Shown piece after piece: positions 54,456 to 62,227 of a stretch of 64,000 bases of DNA. The stretch's first letter is position 1. Each line of letters opens with the position of its first letter. The notes under the pieces were generated by a model. It saw nothing but the letters and a program-made list of their open reading frames with translations. It had not been told where the DNA came from and did not search any database. The position numbers were made by a program, and so were the translations under genes. Where the stretch lies: positions 270,707-334,706 of the forward strand of contig CAUGNO010000001.1 in NCBI GenBank assembly GCA_959600905.1, in the 5' to 3' direction. The stretch comes from UMGS1975 sp959600905. Lineage in GTDB: Bacteria > Bacillota > Clostridia > Christensenellales > QAND01.

Positions 54456-55463
54456 TTATGAGGCAGGGGCCGCAAGCGAAAGCGTAACTGTGACGCTTCC
54501 CTGCCCCAACGTCTCTAACAGCGCTTGTTTGCTTGTATTTTCTATTTTTCCCAACCTTGTAAAATCCCAGGTATTGGTATCATAGTACAAGGCAAGCTGT
54601 TGCCCTTGGTACAGGATCATATCCCCGGGCTCTGTGGTAATCTGCTCGTCGCAGGTTGGCAGTTTGCAATCCAATGTTCCGACCTTTTCAAAGCCGCCGT
54701 AGTCTTCCATCAAAAGGATAAGATCGCCCTGCTGAAGCAAAGCATACAACGCCTCTGCGCTGGCGTTGTTTGCAAGGGCTGCAATCCAGGTTTGCCCCTC
54801 GGCCTGTAGATGGATATGCCGCTGTTTCCCAGGCTCTGCGGCCTGTGCCGACGGCATCTGCCCCATGTCTACCAACCATTGCCGGATCTCCTCTTCCGAT
54901 GCATCGGCGGAAAAGCGTCTGCCCTCGCCAAGGACTGCCCCGGGCTCCAGGGCACGAATCGCTTGCAGAGAGGATTCAATGCCACTGCTGCCGCTCGTAC
55001 AAAACGGGATCAGCGTCTTACCCTCAAAATCATAGGCGTCAAAAAAGGTGTTTAGAATGCGCGGCATCGTCCCCCACCATAGGGGATAGCCAACATATAC
55101 GACCTCGTAATCCTGCCACCCCTCTATGCTGCCTTCAAAGGCCGGGCGCGCCGTTTCGTCGTTCTGTTCGCGATTTGCCCGGGAATTATCGTTGTGATAA
55201 TCGAGATCCTCCTCTGTATAGGGGGTTTGCGGTACGATGCGAAATACGTCCGCCCCCGTTAACGACTGAATATTATTGGCTACAGCTTCCGTATGGCCCG
55301 TACAGGAAAAATATACAACCAGGGCCTTGGCAGACGGTATGGTCTGCTGCGCATCCGTTTGCGCCGCGCTCTGCTGCGGCGTTGTTTCTGCGCTGCATCC
55401 GGCCAGGCAGGCTGCCACTACTGCCCACAACACAACGCATACCATAATCAGTGTTTTCTTCAT
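54456..55463 (-). CDS. Flavodoxin lipoprotein with cyclophilin-like C-terminal domain
   Basis: 335 residues. Signal peptide with lipobox LAGC (Cys near 22), so it is anchored outside the membrane. A flavodoxin domain follows (VVYFSCTGHTEAVANNIQS near 48-66, VYVGYPLWWGTMPRI near 123). The C-terminal 120 residues (HIHLQAEGQTWIAALANNAS and MILYQGQQLALYYD) look like the cyclophilin-like domain that often follows flavodoxins in gut bacteria. An extracellular flavodoxin in an operon with a cytoplasmic AKR is a notable split. Confidence 0.88.
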   Translation of the reverse strand: MKKTLIMVCVVLWAVVAACLAGCSAETTPQQSAAQTDAQQTIPSAKALVVYFSCTGHTEAVANNIQSLTGADVFRIVPQTPYTEEDLDYHNDNSRANREQNDETARPAFEGSIEGWQDYEVVYVGYPLWWGTMPRILNTFFDAYDFEGKTLIPFCTSGSSGIESSLQAIRALEPGAVLGEGRRFSADASEEEIRQWLVDMGQMPSAQAAEPGKQRHIHLQAEGQTWIAALANNASAEALYALLQQGDLILLMEDYGGFEKVGTLDCKLPTCDEQITTEPGDMILYQGQQLALYYDTNTWDFTRLGKIENTSKQALLETLGQGSVTVTLSLAAPAS

Positions 55464-55520
55464 TGCATTCTCCTTATGTTTTCATCCCGCACATTGACAG
55501 GATTCTTTAGGTGCAGTACA

Positions 55521-55551
55521 ATCTTAAAACCTAAAGTTAGGTTTAGGTCAA
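55521..55551 (-). promoter_or_regulatory. MerR-type promoter of the flavodoxin-AKR operon
   Basis: On the minus strand TTGACC (55546-55551) and TAAGAT (55521-55526) are separated by 19 bases, and the spacer carries the palindrome AAACCTAA-AG-TTAGGTTT at 55527-55544 (both strands). Nineteen-base spacers with an internal palindrome are the defining feature of MerR-activated promoters. The divergent merR gene starts at 55590. Confidence 0.88.
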
Positions 55552-55589
55552 TATTTTTTTGTAAATATACACCAAAAGGAGGTTTCCCT

Positions 55590-56021
55590 ATGTTTTATAC
55601 CATCGGCCAAATCTCAAAACAAACTGGGATCCCTATTTCCACGTTGCGCTATTATGACCGTGAGGGCATGTTTCCGAGCATGGAGCGAAGCAGCGGCGGC
55701 ATCCGTGTTTTTTCGGATCATGAAATCGGCGTGCTCCGTATTATTGAGTGTTTGAAAAAAAGCGGCCTCCCTATCAAGGAAATCAAAGAGTTTCTGGCGT
55801 GGTGCGAAGAAGGGGACGCCTCGCTGCAAAAACGCCGCAATCTATTTTATAAAAGGCGCGAAGAGGTGCGGCGTCAGCTCCACGATCTGCAAGACACTCT
55901 GCATACCCTGGCATACAAATGCTGGTACTACGATGCAGCCCTGGCCGCCGGCAGCGAAGCAGCTGTGGCCAAGATGCCCGAATGCGATATTCCAGAAGAC
56001 ATCCGGCCGTATAAGCTTTGA
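55590..56021 (+). CDS. MerR family transcriptional regulator
   Basis: 143 residues from ATG 55590 (AAAAGGAGG in front); the longer frame would run back across the promoter and the flavodoxin gene. MFYTIGQISKQTGIPISTLR, then YYDREGMFPSMER, is the MerR DNA-binding domain. A coiled coil (about 80-120) follows. The C-terminal part has two Cys far apart and no obvious metal site, so it may sense a redox or organic signal. It is divergent from the flavodoxin-AKR operon. Confidence 0.93.
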   Translation: MFYTIGQISKQTGIPISTLRYYDREGMFPSMERSSGGIRVFSDHEIGVLRIIECLKKSGLPIKEIKEFLAWCEEGDASLQKRRNLFYKRREEVRRQLHDLQDTLHTLAYKCWYYDAALAAGSEAAVAKMPECDIPEDIRPYKL

Positions 56022-56340
56022 GAGCACAGCGTCATGTGGCCGCCGAACATACAAGCACATCGCCAATGCCGACCGGTTGGCTCCTATGGAAAAGTTGAAA
56101 ATTACGGCGCATCTTCTTGATCCTACTGAGCATGAAAAGAGAGCCTCAGCCTACGCCCTTAACAGGGGTGTAACGCAACGGAAATTGTTGTATGCCTCTC
56201 TGCCTGCTTTTAGGCATGCATAGTTTGCCGCTGTTCTGGAAGGCCGATCAGAGGCGATTATCCGATGCATACAATATACCATCATCAATTGTATCGTTTA
56301 ACAAAACGGCTTGCCCATTAGCCGGAGGCCCATAAGGAAG
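56022..56340. other. Gene-free flank left of the mobile element
   Basis: No credible gene; only short frames without ribosome binding sites. GCCCATAAGGAA at 56328-56339 recurs inverted at 63522-63533 on the right side. Confidence 0.55.
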
Positions 56341-56360
56341 TAAACTAAAATCCCGGTAAA

Positions 56361-56390
56361 ACCGGCGTGGCAGAGGTCACGCCGGTTTTT
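56361..56390. terminator. Terminator of the recombinase gene
   Basis: ACCGGCGTG / CACGCCGGT hairpin with T-run on one side and A/T-rich flank on the other, overlapping the recombinase stop. Confidence 0.8.
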
Positions 56391-58017
56391 CTGTATCTGT
56401 CAGTAGTTCCGGTTTGGCAAGTGGAATCCGGATTTTCCCCACATAGGTAAAATAGACTTCAATCGTGACATGTTTCTTCCCGCTGATCTTCTCCGGGCTG
56501 TGGACCACGATCTTTTCAATCAGTTCATTTACCGTAGAGGCGTCAAGCTCCTGCAAATCGGAATACCTGTCGGCAAGCTGAAGGAAACGCCCTACATCGG
56601 CAATCTGTCCGGCTTCATTTTCAATTTCTCTCTCCAGCGAAGCTGCAAGCTGCTGAATTTCCGCCTGCTCTGTTTCATACTGTGCCGAGAGTTTTTGAAA
56701 GCGGAGGTCGCTTAATTTCCCAAGTACGGAATCTTCATAAAGCCTTTGGATGATCTTGTCCAAATCCTCCATACGCTTCTGCGTCCCGGAGAGGGCTTTC
56801 CGTTTTTGCGTCAGTTCCGCTTTCCGGCTGGCCTCGTCCTGCGCCAACATTTCCTGAGTGAAATCATCCCGAAACAAACGCACATAGGTCAGTGTTCCCT
56901 GGATACATTCCAGCACCCGTTTATAAAGCGTAACCTCTCGGATGTAATGGATTTGGCAGGAACCTGTATTGCTCTTGTAATTGGAGCAGACGAAATGGTC
57001 TTGAGACTCATCCTTGTAGGTATTGCAGGTACAGTAATAGAGCTTTGCACCACAGTCGGCGCAATAGACAAGACCGGAGAAAATGCTTGTTTTTCCCGTC
57101 TTTGTGGGTCTGCGCTTGTTGGCTCTTAACGCCTGCACCCGTTCCCACTGTCCCCGCTCAATAATCGCTGGCTGTGTGTCCTCAAATATCCGTTGGTTTT
57201 CTTTCGGATTCTCCATCCGCTTTTTGAATTTTAGGGATTTTGTATAGGTCTTAAAATTAACGGTACAACCGGTATATTCCGGCCGCTCCAGTATTCCGGC
57301 AACGGATTTGGCACACCACCGGTACAGATTATCCGGCATGGCCCATCCCTTCTGTCTGGCGTTATACGCAGTAACCGTCAATACCCTGTCAGCGGTCAGG
57401 ATTTTTGCAATCTGCATTGGTCCTTTGCCCGCAATGCACAGATCAAAGATACGCCGCACCACTCTTGCGGATTCCTCGTCTACAATCCATTTCTTTTTAT
57501 TCTGTGGGTCTTTCACATATCCGTAGGGCGGGTTACTGGCGATGTGTTCCCCGGCTTCTCCGCGCATTTTTACGACTGCCCGGATTTTTTTGCTTGTGTC
57601 CTTGGTGTAATAATCGTTAAATACGTTTTTGAACACAGAGAAGTCATTTTCGCCCTTTGCACTGTCCACATCATCATTGATGGCGATAAACCGGACATCG
57701 TAAGCGGGGAAGATGAAATCCTGCAGCCGCCCCATATAGGAATATTCCCGGCCCAGACGGGACAGGTCTTTGACAATCAGGGTAGAAACCGAATAATCTT
57801 CCACATATTTCATCATTTCCCGAAATCCGGGCCTTTGAAAATTCGTTCCTGAGAATCCGTCGTCCACGAAAAACATGGGATTGCGGAATCCGTGTTCCGC
57901 CGCATATTTGGATAATAACGCCTTTTGGTTGGTGACGGAATTGCTCTCCCCATCGAGAGCGTCGTCCTGGCTCAAACGGCAATATAACGCTGTGATCTTA
58001 TCTGGCTGTTGGTTCAT
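56377..58017 (-). CDS. Large serine recombinase
   Basis: 546 residues. The resolvase domain has the catalytic Ser in LYCRLSQDD near 15, and Arg-rich DLSRLGREYSYMG near 85. The recombinase domain has NPPYGYVKDP and a zinc ribbon (VYCADCGAKLYYC then FVCSNY). A long coiled coil and a C-terminal DUF4368-like part complete the protein. It is a normal length for this group and has no visible defect. It would integrate and excise the element. GAAAGGAGC precedes ATG 58017. Confidence 0.95.
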   Translation of the reverse strand: MNQQPDKITALYCRLSQDDALDGESNSVTNQKALLSKYAAEHGFRNPMFFVDDGFSGTNFQRPGFREMMKYVEDYSVSTLIVKDLSRLGREYSYMGRLQDFIFPAYDVRFIAINDDVDSAKGENDFSVFKNVFNDYYTKDTSKKIRAVVKMRGEAGEHIASNPPYGYVKDPQNKKKWIVDEESARVVRRIFDLCIAGKGPMQIAKILTADRVLTVTAYNARQKGWAMPDNLYRWCAKSVAGILERPEYTGCTVNFKTYTKSLKFKKRMENPKENQRIFEDTQPAIIERGQWERVQALRANKRRPTKTGKTSIFSGLVYCADCGAKLYYCTCNTYKDESQDHFVCSNYKSNTGSCQIHYIREVTLYKRVLECIQGTLTYVRLFRDDFTQEMLAQDEASRKAELTQKRKALSGTQKRMEDLDKIIQRLYEDSVLGKLSDLRFQKLSAQYETEQAEIQQLAASLEREIENEAGQIADVGRFLQLADRYSDLQELDASTVNELIEKIVVHSPEKISGKKHVTIEVYFTYVGKIRIPLAKPELLTDTEKPA

Positions 58018-58107
58018 AGTAGCTCCTTTCCTCCCGTAGTCCGGGATAACAGCCAGGTAAACGGTTGCCTGTATTATAACGCGCCCGTCCTCTTTTTTCA
58101 GCAGCTT

Positions 58108-58353
58108 TCATTCGGTTTCCTCCAAATTTCCTGCTATGATACGGCGCAGCTTGTCCAGTACGCTTTCCGCCTCTCCCCCTGCGTAATGGGGAATGACATG
58201 ATAGACCGTATTTCCCTCAACGGCAATCATTTCTTCCGTACTGAAATCAAACTCGAAAGCACCGTCCTTGAAATGCTCTGCCACACGTTCGGCAATTTCA
58301 GGTTTCAGATTTTTGGGAAGTTCGCTTAAATCCACAGGCTTACGCAATCCCAT
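58108..58353 (-). CDS. TnpW-like small transposon protein
   Basis: 81 residues from ATG 58353 (GGAAGGAG in front). The C-terminal half VEGNTVYHVIPHYAG and LDKLRRIIAGNL resembles the small TnpW proteins of clostridial transposons. Its start overlaps the RepA-like stop by 14 bases. Function is not known; it may assist regulation of transposition. This is a moderate call. Confidence 0.6.
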   Translation of the reverse strand: MGLRKPVDLSELPKNLKPEIAERVAEHFKDGAFEFDFSTEEMIAVEGNTVYHVIPHYAGGEAESVLDKLRRIIAGNLEETE

Positions 58354-58708
58354 CACGCTCCTTCCTTGCAGGTAAAATATTCAGCGTAATGGCCGCCGGA
58401 CGGCCAAGCCCCTGCTTTCTGCGGAGAATCAGGCCACAGCGTTCTAATTCCTGAAATGCCCTGGTCGCCACCTGCCTGCTCCTATGCAGCTTTCCTTTTG
58501 CTTCTTCCAGCGTAAAGTAGAGACGAATCCGCCCGTCCGGTTCTATGTATCCGTTTTCTCTGGAAATGCCCGCCCGGTCTAAGAGCATGGCATACAGTAC
58601 CTTTGCGTCGTTGGATAAGTCCATCGGCACCAGAAAACGGGGGAACGGCAGATAAGGCGGTACGCCGCTGTCCTCTTTGTAAGGCGTCAAAAAATCATTT
58701 TGCATCAT
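58340..58708 (-). CDS. RepA N-terminal-like protein
   Basis: 122 residues. The region YFTLEEAKGKLHRSRQVATR, then AFQELERCGLILRRKQGLGR, is the winged helix of replication initiator protein A N-terminal domains, with the usual GLGRPAAITLNI ending. It lacks the longer C-terminal part of true Rep proteins, as in many ICEs. It may bind the iteron-like repeats at 59.5 kb; that is only a suggestion. Two ATG codons (58708, 58705) follow AAAGGAG; the second has better spacing. Confidence 0.8.
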   Translation of the reverse strand: MMQNDFLTPYKEDSGVPPYLPFPRFLVPMDLSNDAKVLYAMLLDRAGISRENGYIEPDGRIRLYFTLEEAKGKLHRSRQVATRAFQELERCGLILRRKQGLGRPAAITLNILPARKERDGIA

Positions 58709-59075
58709 ATACTCCTTTCCATCAATCCATCCCTGATTGATTGGATTGATATTGACTATCTTGTTATTAACTTCTTCTCTTTAATTTCCATCTAAATATG
58801 GGCCGTCAAGACTGTCTGGAAATCCATCGCCGGAAAGAGAGGAACAGGGCTGTCCGGAGCGTCAGGTTTTCCAGTCTCTGAAAATCCAGTATTGGAGAAT
58901 CCCATATAGGAGGAAATGGCAAAAGCGGTAAATTGGCAAAGTAGAAATCAACACCTGAATGGGAAAATCCCGTTTAGGTCAAAATTGTCCTGCGGACAGT
59001 TAAAAACAGGTTTTAGAGGGGAGCAGGGGATTTATCCCTCATACCCGTTGACCGCAGCCTGAAACGCCAATAATC
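58709..59075. other. Gene-free stretch in the element
   Basis: No gene on either strand. Small hairpins occur (TGTCC-TGC-GGACA at 58986-58998 and GGGA/TCCC nearby), and the composition is mixed. It may hold the promoter of the minus-strand genes. Confidence 0.5.
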
Positions 59076-59459
59076 TCAAGGCTTTTTTGCTTCTAATTGT
59101 CCGCATAGGAGCCGCCTTTTCCTGTCGCTGGCTGTTTTCTGTCCGCGGTGGATTTTCTTTGCACAGAGCTTACAGTATTTCGCCCGGTTGGAACCGGGAA
59201 GGAATGATTGGCCGCAGACCACGCAGCGTTTTAATTCCTCCTGGAACAGCAACGCCGTTTCCAATGGCCTGTCCAGCGGCAGGACAGCGCAGCGGAACCA
59301 TTTGCAGAGAAGCGAATAGGAAATACTCTGGACGCAGACACATTTCTCCCCGTCGTCCAGAAGAATACAGTTTCCGTTATCGTAGTTGCAGCACTCGTGT
59401 ACCAGTTTACGCATCCGGCGGTACTGCGGATAATTCATCACCGGAATCTGATTGTGGAT
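59076..59459 (-). CDS. Cysteine-rich VLP protein (possible ATC start)
   Basis: 121 residues from GTG 59441 or 127 from ATC 59459. The motifs ECCNYDNGNCILLDDGEKC and WFRCAVLPLDRPLE, then CVVCGQSFLPGSNRAKYCKLC as zinc finger, identify the cysteine-rich VLP family found in Tn1549-type elements. GGAGG (59467-59471) lies 7 bases before ATC 59459 but 25 bases before GTG 59441, so the non-canonical ATC is favoured; this could also be a mutated ATG. Function unknown. Confidence 0.82.
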   Translation of the reverse strand: MHNQIPVMNYPQYRRMRKLVHECCNYDNGNCILLDDGEKCVCVQSISYSLLCKWFRCAVLPLDRPLETALLFQEELKRCVVCGQSFLPGSNRAKYCKLCAKKIHRGQKTASDRKRRLLCGQLEAKKP

Positions 59460-59508
59460 AAAAACACCTCCTTCCTACCGTAAAAAAATGTCCCTCTACT
59501 ATATATTT

Positions 59509-59723
59509 CATTTTTGAGGGGAAATAGGGCGGTCAATTTTGCACAAAAAATATCTTTCTATTATTCAATTCATTTTTGAGACGAAATTACGGGGGCATTT
59601 CGCAAATTTCACAAAAAATTCATAATTGCCGTATACAGGTAAGCAGTTATAAAATAATCCCCTCATATATCCGTACATTTTTAAGGGGAAAGTTGCCGTC
59701 TGCATAAAAATTTGTCAAAAAAA
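59509..59723. repeat. Three iteron-like repeats
   Basis: Three units start CATTTTTGAGGGGAAAT (59509), CATTTTTGAGACGAAAT (59571) and CATTTTTAAGGGGAAAG (59676) and end with a run like CACAAAAAAT near 40-47 bases later (59542, 59611, 59716). They lie between the VLP and winged-helix genes. They could bind the RepA-like protein or form a control region. Confidence 0.7.
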
Positions 59724-59752
59724 CCCGCCGCAGATGTTCCGCGGCGGCAAGC
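59719..59752 (-). terminator. Terminator of the winged-helix gene
   Basis: CCGCCGCGG / CCGCGGCGG type hairpin with seven T on the minus strand. Confidence 0.82.
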
Positions 59753-59756
59753 TCTT

Positions 59757-60182
59757 TTATTTCTCTGTATGCGGTATATCAAATTTATATCCAACACCCC
59801 GCACACTGATAACATATTCAGGCGCTTCAGGTGCAATTTGAAGTTTCTGACGAAGGCGGCTCAACAGATTATGAATTGTTTTCGGTGTAACGTCAATATA
59901 TTCTTCACCCCAAACATGGTAAGCTATGGTTTCAAAAGTTAAAACCCGTTTCCTGTTGACAATCAGTAAGTGGAGGGCATCGAATTCTTTAGCTGTTAAT
60001 TCTATCTCCTGACCGCTGACACACACCGTTCTTTCCTCCAGGCAAAAATACAGATCACCTTCCCGAATTTCTGTTAATGGTTTCGCATAATCACTTTGTA
60101 AGTCAGAGATATTAAACGTAGAAGGTAAATTATCTATATAGGAACTATTTTGTTTATTCTTGGAAAGAACATAATGGATCAA
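59757..60182 (-). CDS. Winged-helix (OmpR/PhoB-type) protein without receiver domain
   Basis: 141 residues from TTG 60182. The C-terminal half is an OmpR/PhoB winged helix (ELTAKEFDALHLLIVNRKRV, ITFETIAYHVWG and RLRQKLQIAPEAPEYVISVR, then GVGYKF). There is no phospho-receiver domain. The frame continues upstream as KLAVLDLSESGRQIGEKLFVL to the stop of the MFS gene, but no start codon is there; ATG 60277-60275 in TGATG opens another frame that ends after 8 codons. A frameshift at the gene start is likely, and the true start is uncertain. Confidence 0.72.
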   Translation of the reverse strand: MIHYVLSKNKQNSSYIDNLPSTFNISDLQSDYAKPLTEIREGDLYFCLEERTVCVSGQEIELTAKEFDALHLLIVNRKRVLTFETIAYHVWGEEYIDVTPKTIHNLLSRLRQKLQIAPEAPEYVISVRGVGYKFDIPHTEK

Positions 60183-60278
60183 TTCTTTTTGCTGCTCTGC
60201 GTCAAGAAGAACAAACAGCTTTTCTCCAATCTGTCTGCCGGATTCTGATAAATCAAGTACAGCTAATTTCCCATGCCA

Positions 60279-61544
60279 TCACCTCCCCGTATTTTTGTTA
60301 GATAAATGGCGATAGGTATTTTTACCAACATTGCCTACGGCTAATATTGCGGCTGAAGTCAAAAACAATATAGCCGGAAGATGATCTATAAACTTTTCAT
60401 ATAGAAAACCATAGAGCAAAATGCCTATGGGCAGGGCAACGCTTACGATTGCTGAATAAAAGGACATGATACGGCCTAACATATTATCAGCTACATTCTG
60501 TTGAATGGCCGACATAATAAAAATCCCTGCTATGCTTGCACTTATGAAAACAACAATGCTAATCATTACAAATATGATATAGGTCAAGTTTGCGGAAAAA
60601 TTGAATAAAAGGCTACCACCAAAAGCTGCTATTGATATTCCCATAATCCAAAACAGCCGATAGATTTTTTCTGTTTTGAATTTATTAGCAATCACTCCGG
60701 CGATTATTCCGCCTATCAGTCCGGCAGCTCCCATAAAAGCCTGTGACAGACCGTTCAAAACAGAACTTAAATTAAGTACAACTCGAATTATGAATGGTGC
60801 GCCTGTTGTAATTAAGGGCTGTATCAAAAAAACAAAAGTAGCATTTAGAAGAATTGCTTTGAATACGTATACCTGTTCTGATGTTAGGAAATGGAAACTT
60901 TCGCCCAAGTCTTTTTTTACTGCGTGTAATGGGCTGCTAATTTGGGGCAATATGATTTTCGGTATTTTTATAAACGCCTCAAGGATAGTAGCAGAGAAAA
61001 AACAAATGGCACATCCTAAAAAGATAATTCGTACGCCCTGCAAATCTGTCTTTCCGACCGCACTATAAAACATTCCTGCTAATAATGGCCCAATCAGATT
61101 AGCAAGCATATTTATTTGACTAACAATAGCATTAGACTGTATAAGGTGACTTTTTTCTTGAATGAGTGGTATGCTGGATTGTACGACAGGGGTTTCAAAA
61201 GAAGATACAGCCGCCAGTCCCACCACGATAATCGTTATCAAAATAAGCACATTGGAAAACGATAATGAAAGCACTAAGAGGACAGCCATAATACCATACA
61301 GGCCGTCTAAAGCAATCATAAGATTTCTTTTATTATTGCGGTCAGCTATAATACCGGCGATAGGAGATAAGAAAACAGGCGGCAGATAGCTGATGGCCGT
61401 AATCGTTCCAAACAAAACGGCGGAACTGGTCAGATCAAGAATTAGCAAAGAAACGGTAAATTTAAGTAAGACGGTTCCAAACATAGATAAAGCCTGTCCT
61501 ATTATCAAAAATACAAAATTTCTGTTTAATGTTTTTGAGTTCAT
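60279..61544 (-). CDS. MFS transporter (macrolide-efflux-like)
   Basis: 421 residues with twelve hydrophobic helices. The block PIAGIIADRNNKRNLMIALDG near 60-80 is the MFS loop 2-3 motif, and the pattern is near to MefA/MFS_3 efflux pumps. The gene is AT-rich compared with the chromosome. GAGGTAGGG lies before ATG 61544. It may confer efflux of a compound, substrate unknown. Confidence 0.9.
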   Translation of the reverse strand: MNSKTLNRNFVFLIIGQALSMFGTVLLKFTVSLLILDLTSSAVLFGTITAISYLPPVFLSPIAGIIADRNNKRNLMIALDGLYGIMAVLLVLSLSFSNVLILITIIVVGLAAVSSFETPVVQSSIPLIQEKSHLIQSNAIVSQINMLANLIGPLLAGMFYSAVGKTDLQGVRIIFLGCAICFFSATILEAFIKIPKIILPQISSPLHAVKKDLGESFHFLTSEQVYVFKAILLNATFVFLIQPLITTGAPFIIRVVLNLSSVLNGLSQAFMGAAGLIGGIIAGVIANKFKTEKIYRLFWIMGISIAAFGGSLLFNFSANLTYIIFVMISIVVFISASIAGIFIMSAIQQNVADNMLGRIMSFYSAIVSVALPIGILLYGFLYEKFIDHLPAILFLTSAAILAVGNVGKNTYRHLSNKNTGR

Positions 61545-61585
61545 ACCCTACCTCGATAAAGTTTTTTCTATGATTATAAAAACAA

Positions 61586-61613
61586 AAGCCTGACAACGGT
61601 TGTCAGGCTTTCA
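61586..61613 (-). terminator. Terminator of the UDG-family gene
   Basis: AAAGCCTGACAAC / GTTGTCAGGCTTT perfect stem with T-rich flanks, between the UDG and MFS genes. Confidence 0.88.
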
Positions 61614-61630
61614 AAATCTTTATGTAGGCT

Positions 61631-62224
61631 TTACTTGATGATTTTCAACATAGCTGCAATATCCTCGGTTGCCATTGTTACTTTTGATTTTTCGATTAGG
61701 ATGTTTCCACCTGTCATTATGTAGGATGGCATTACCCGAATACCCTTATAATAGATTTCGCTACTACGCAATTTGTAGGTGGAAACGGCGGGAATAGCAT
61801 TTTTCTTTGTTGCTTTTTTCGTAATCATGTTAAAGGCTTTCTTTGCAACATCACCCATAAGCATAATAACCTTTATATTGGGGAATAAAGATAGTTCTGC
61901 TTCTAAATAAGGTAAACTATTTTCAATACTGCTTTTATCAATGACATATTCTGTCTTAGGAGCTTTTACGGCATTCGTGATATAGATGCCCAGTTGTAAT
62001 ATGTCTTGTATGGAACTAACCGCTGTCCCTGCCCCTTGCAAAAGAGGAATCGTTGTTTTCAGATAATCAGCATCGGGGGCTCCATAAAAATCCTGCACAG
62101 GGTCAGAGGGGACAACTTCATTTATCATAATTGCCTTGATCGTGAGCGGATCAATATCAATGTCGTTCAGATATATGTCGCTTGCTATACCGACTTTCGT
62201 TTCAAGTTCTTTTTTAATATTCAT
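61631..62224 (-). CDS. Uracil-DNA-glycosylase superfamily protein
   Basis: 197 residues. MINEVVPSDPVQDFYGAPDADY near 33-54 and LGIYITNAVKAPKTEY near 78-93 are the active-site blocks of family 4/5-like glycosylases, and IKVIMLMGDVAKKAFNM near 118-134 matches the central strand. No Fe-S cysteine set is seen. It may excise uracil or a modified base, or act on DNA or nucleosides. It starts four bases after the WYL stop. AT-rich. Confidence 0.82.
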   Translation of the reverse strand: MNIKKELETKVGIASDIYLNDIDIDPLTIKAIMINEVVPSDPVQDFYGAPDADYLKTTIPLLQGAGTAVSSIQDILQLGIYITNAVKAPKTEYVIDKSSIENSLPYLEAELSLFPNIKVIMLMGDVAKKAFNMITKKATKKNAIPAVSTYKLRSSEIYYKGIRVMPSYIMTGGNILIEKSKVTMATEDIAAMLKIIK

Positions 62225-62227
62225 ATC

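Noticed and set aside
59509..59723. CRISPR array
   Set aside because: Only three imperfect copies with unequal spacing and similar spacers; no cas gene in the window.
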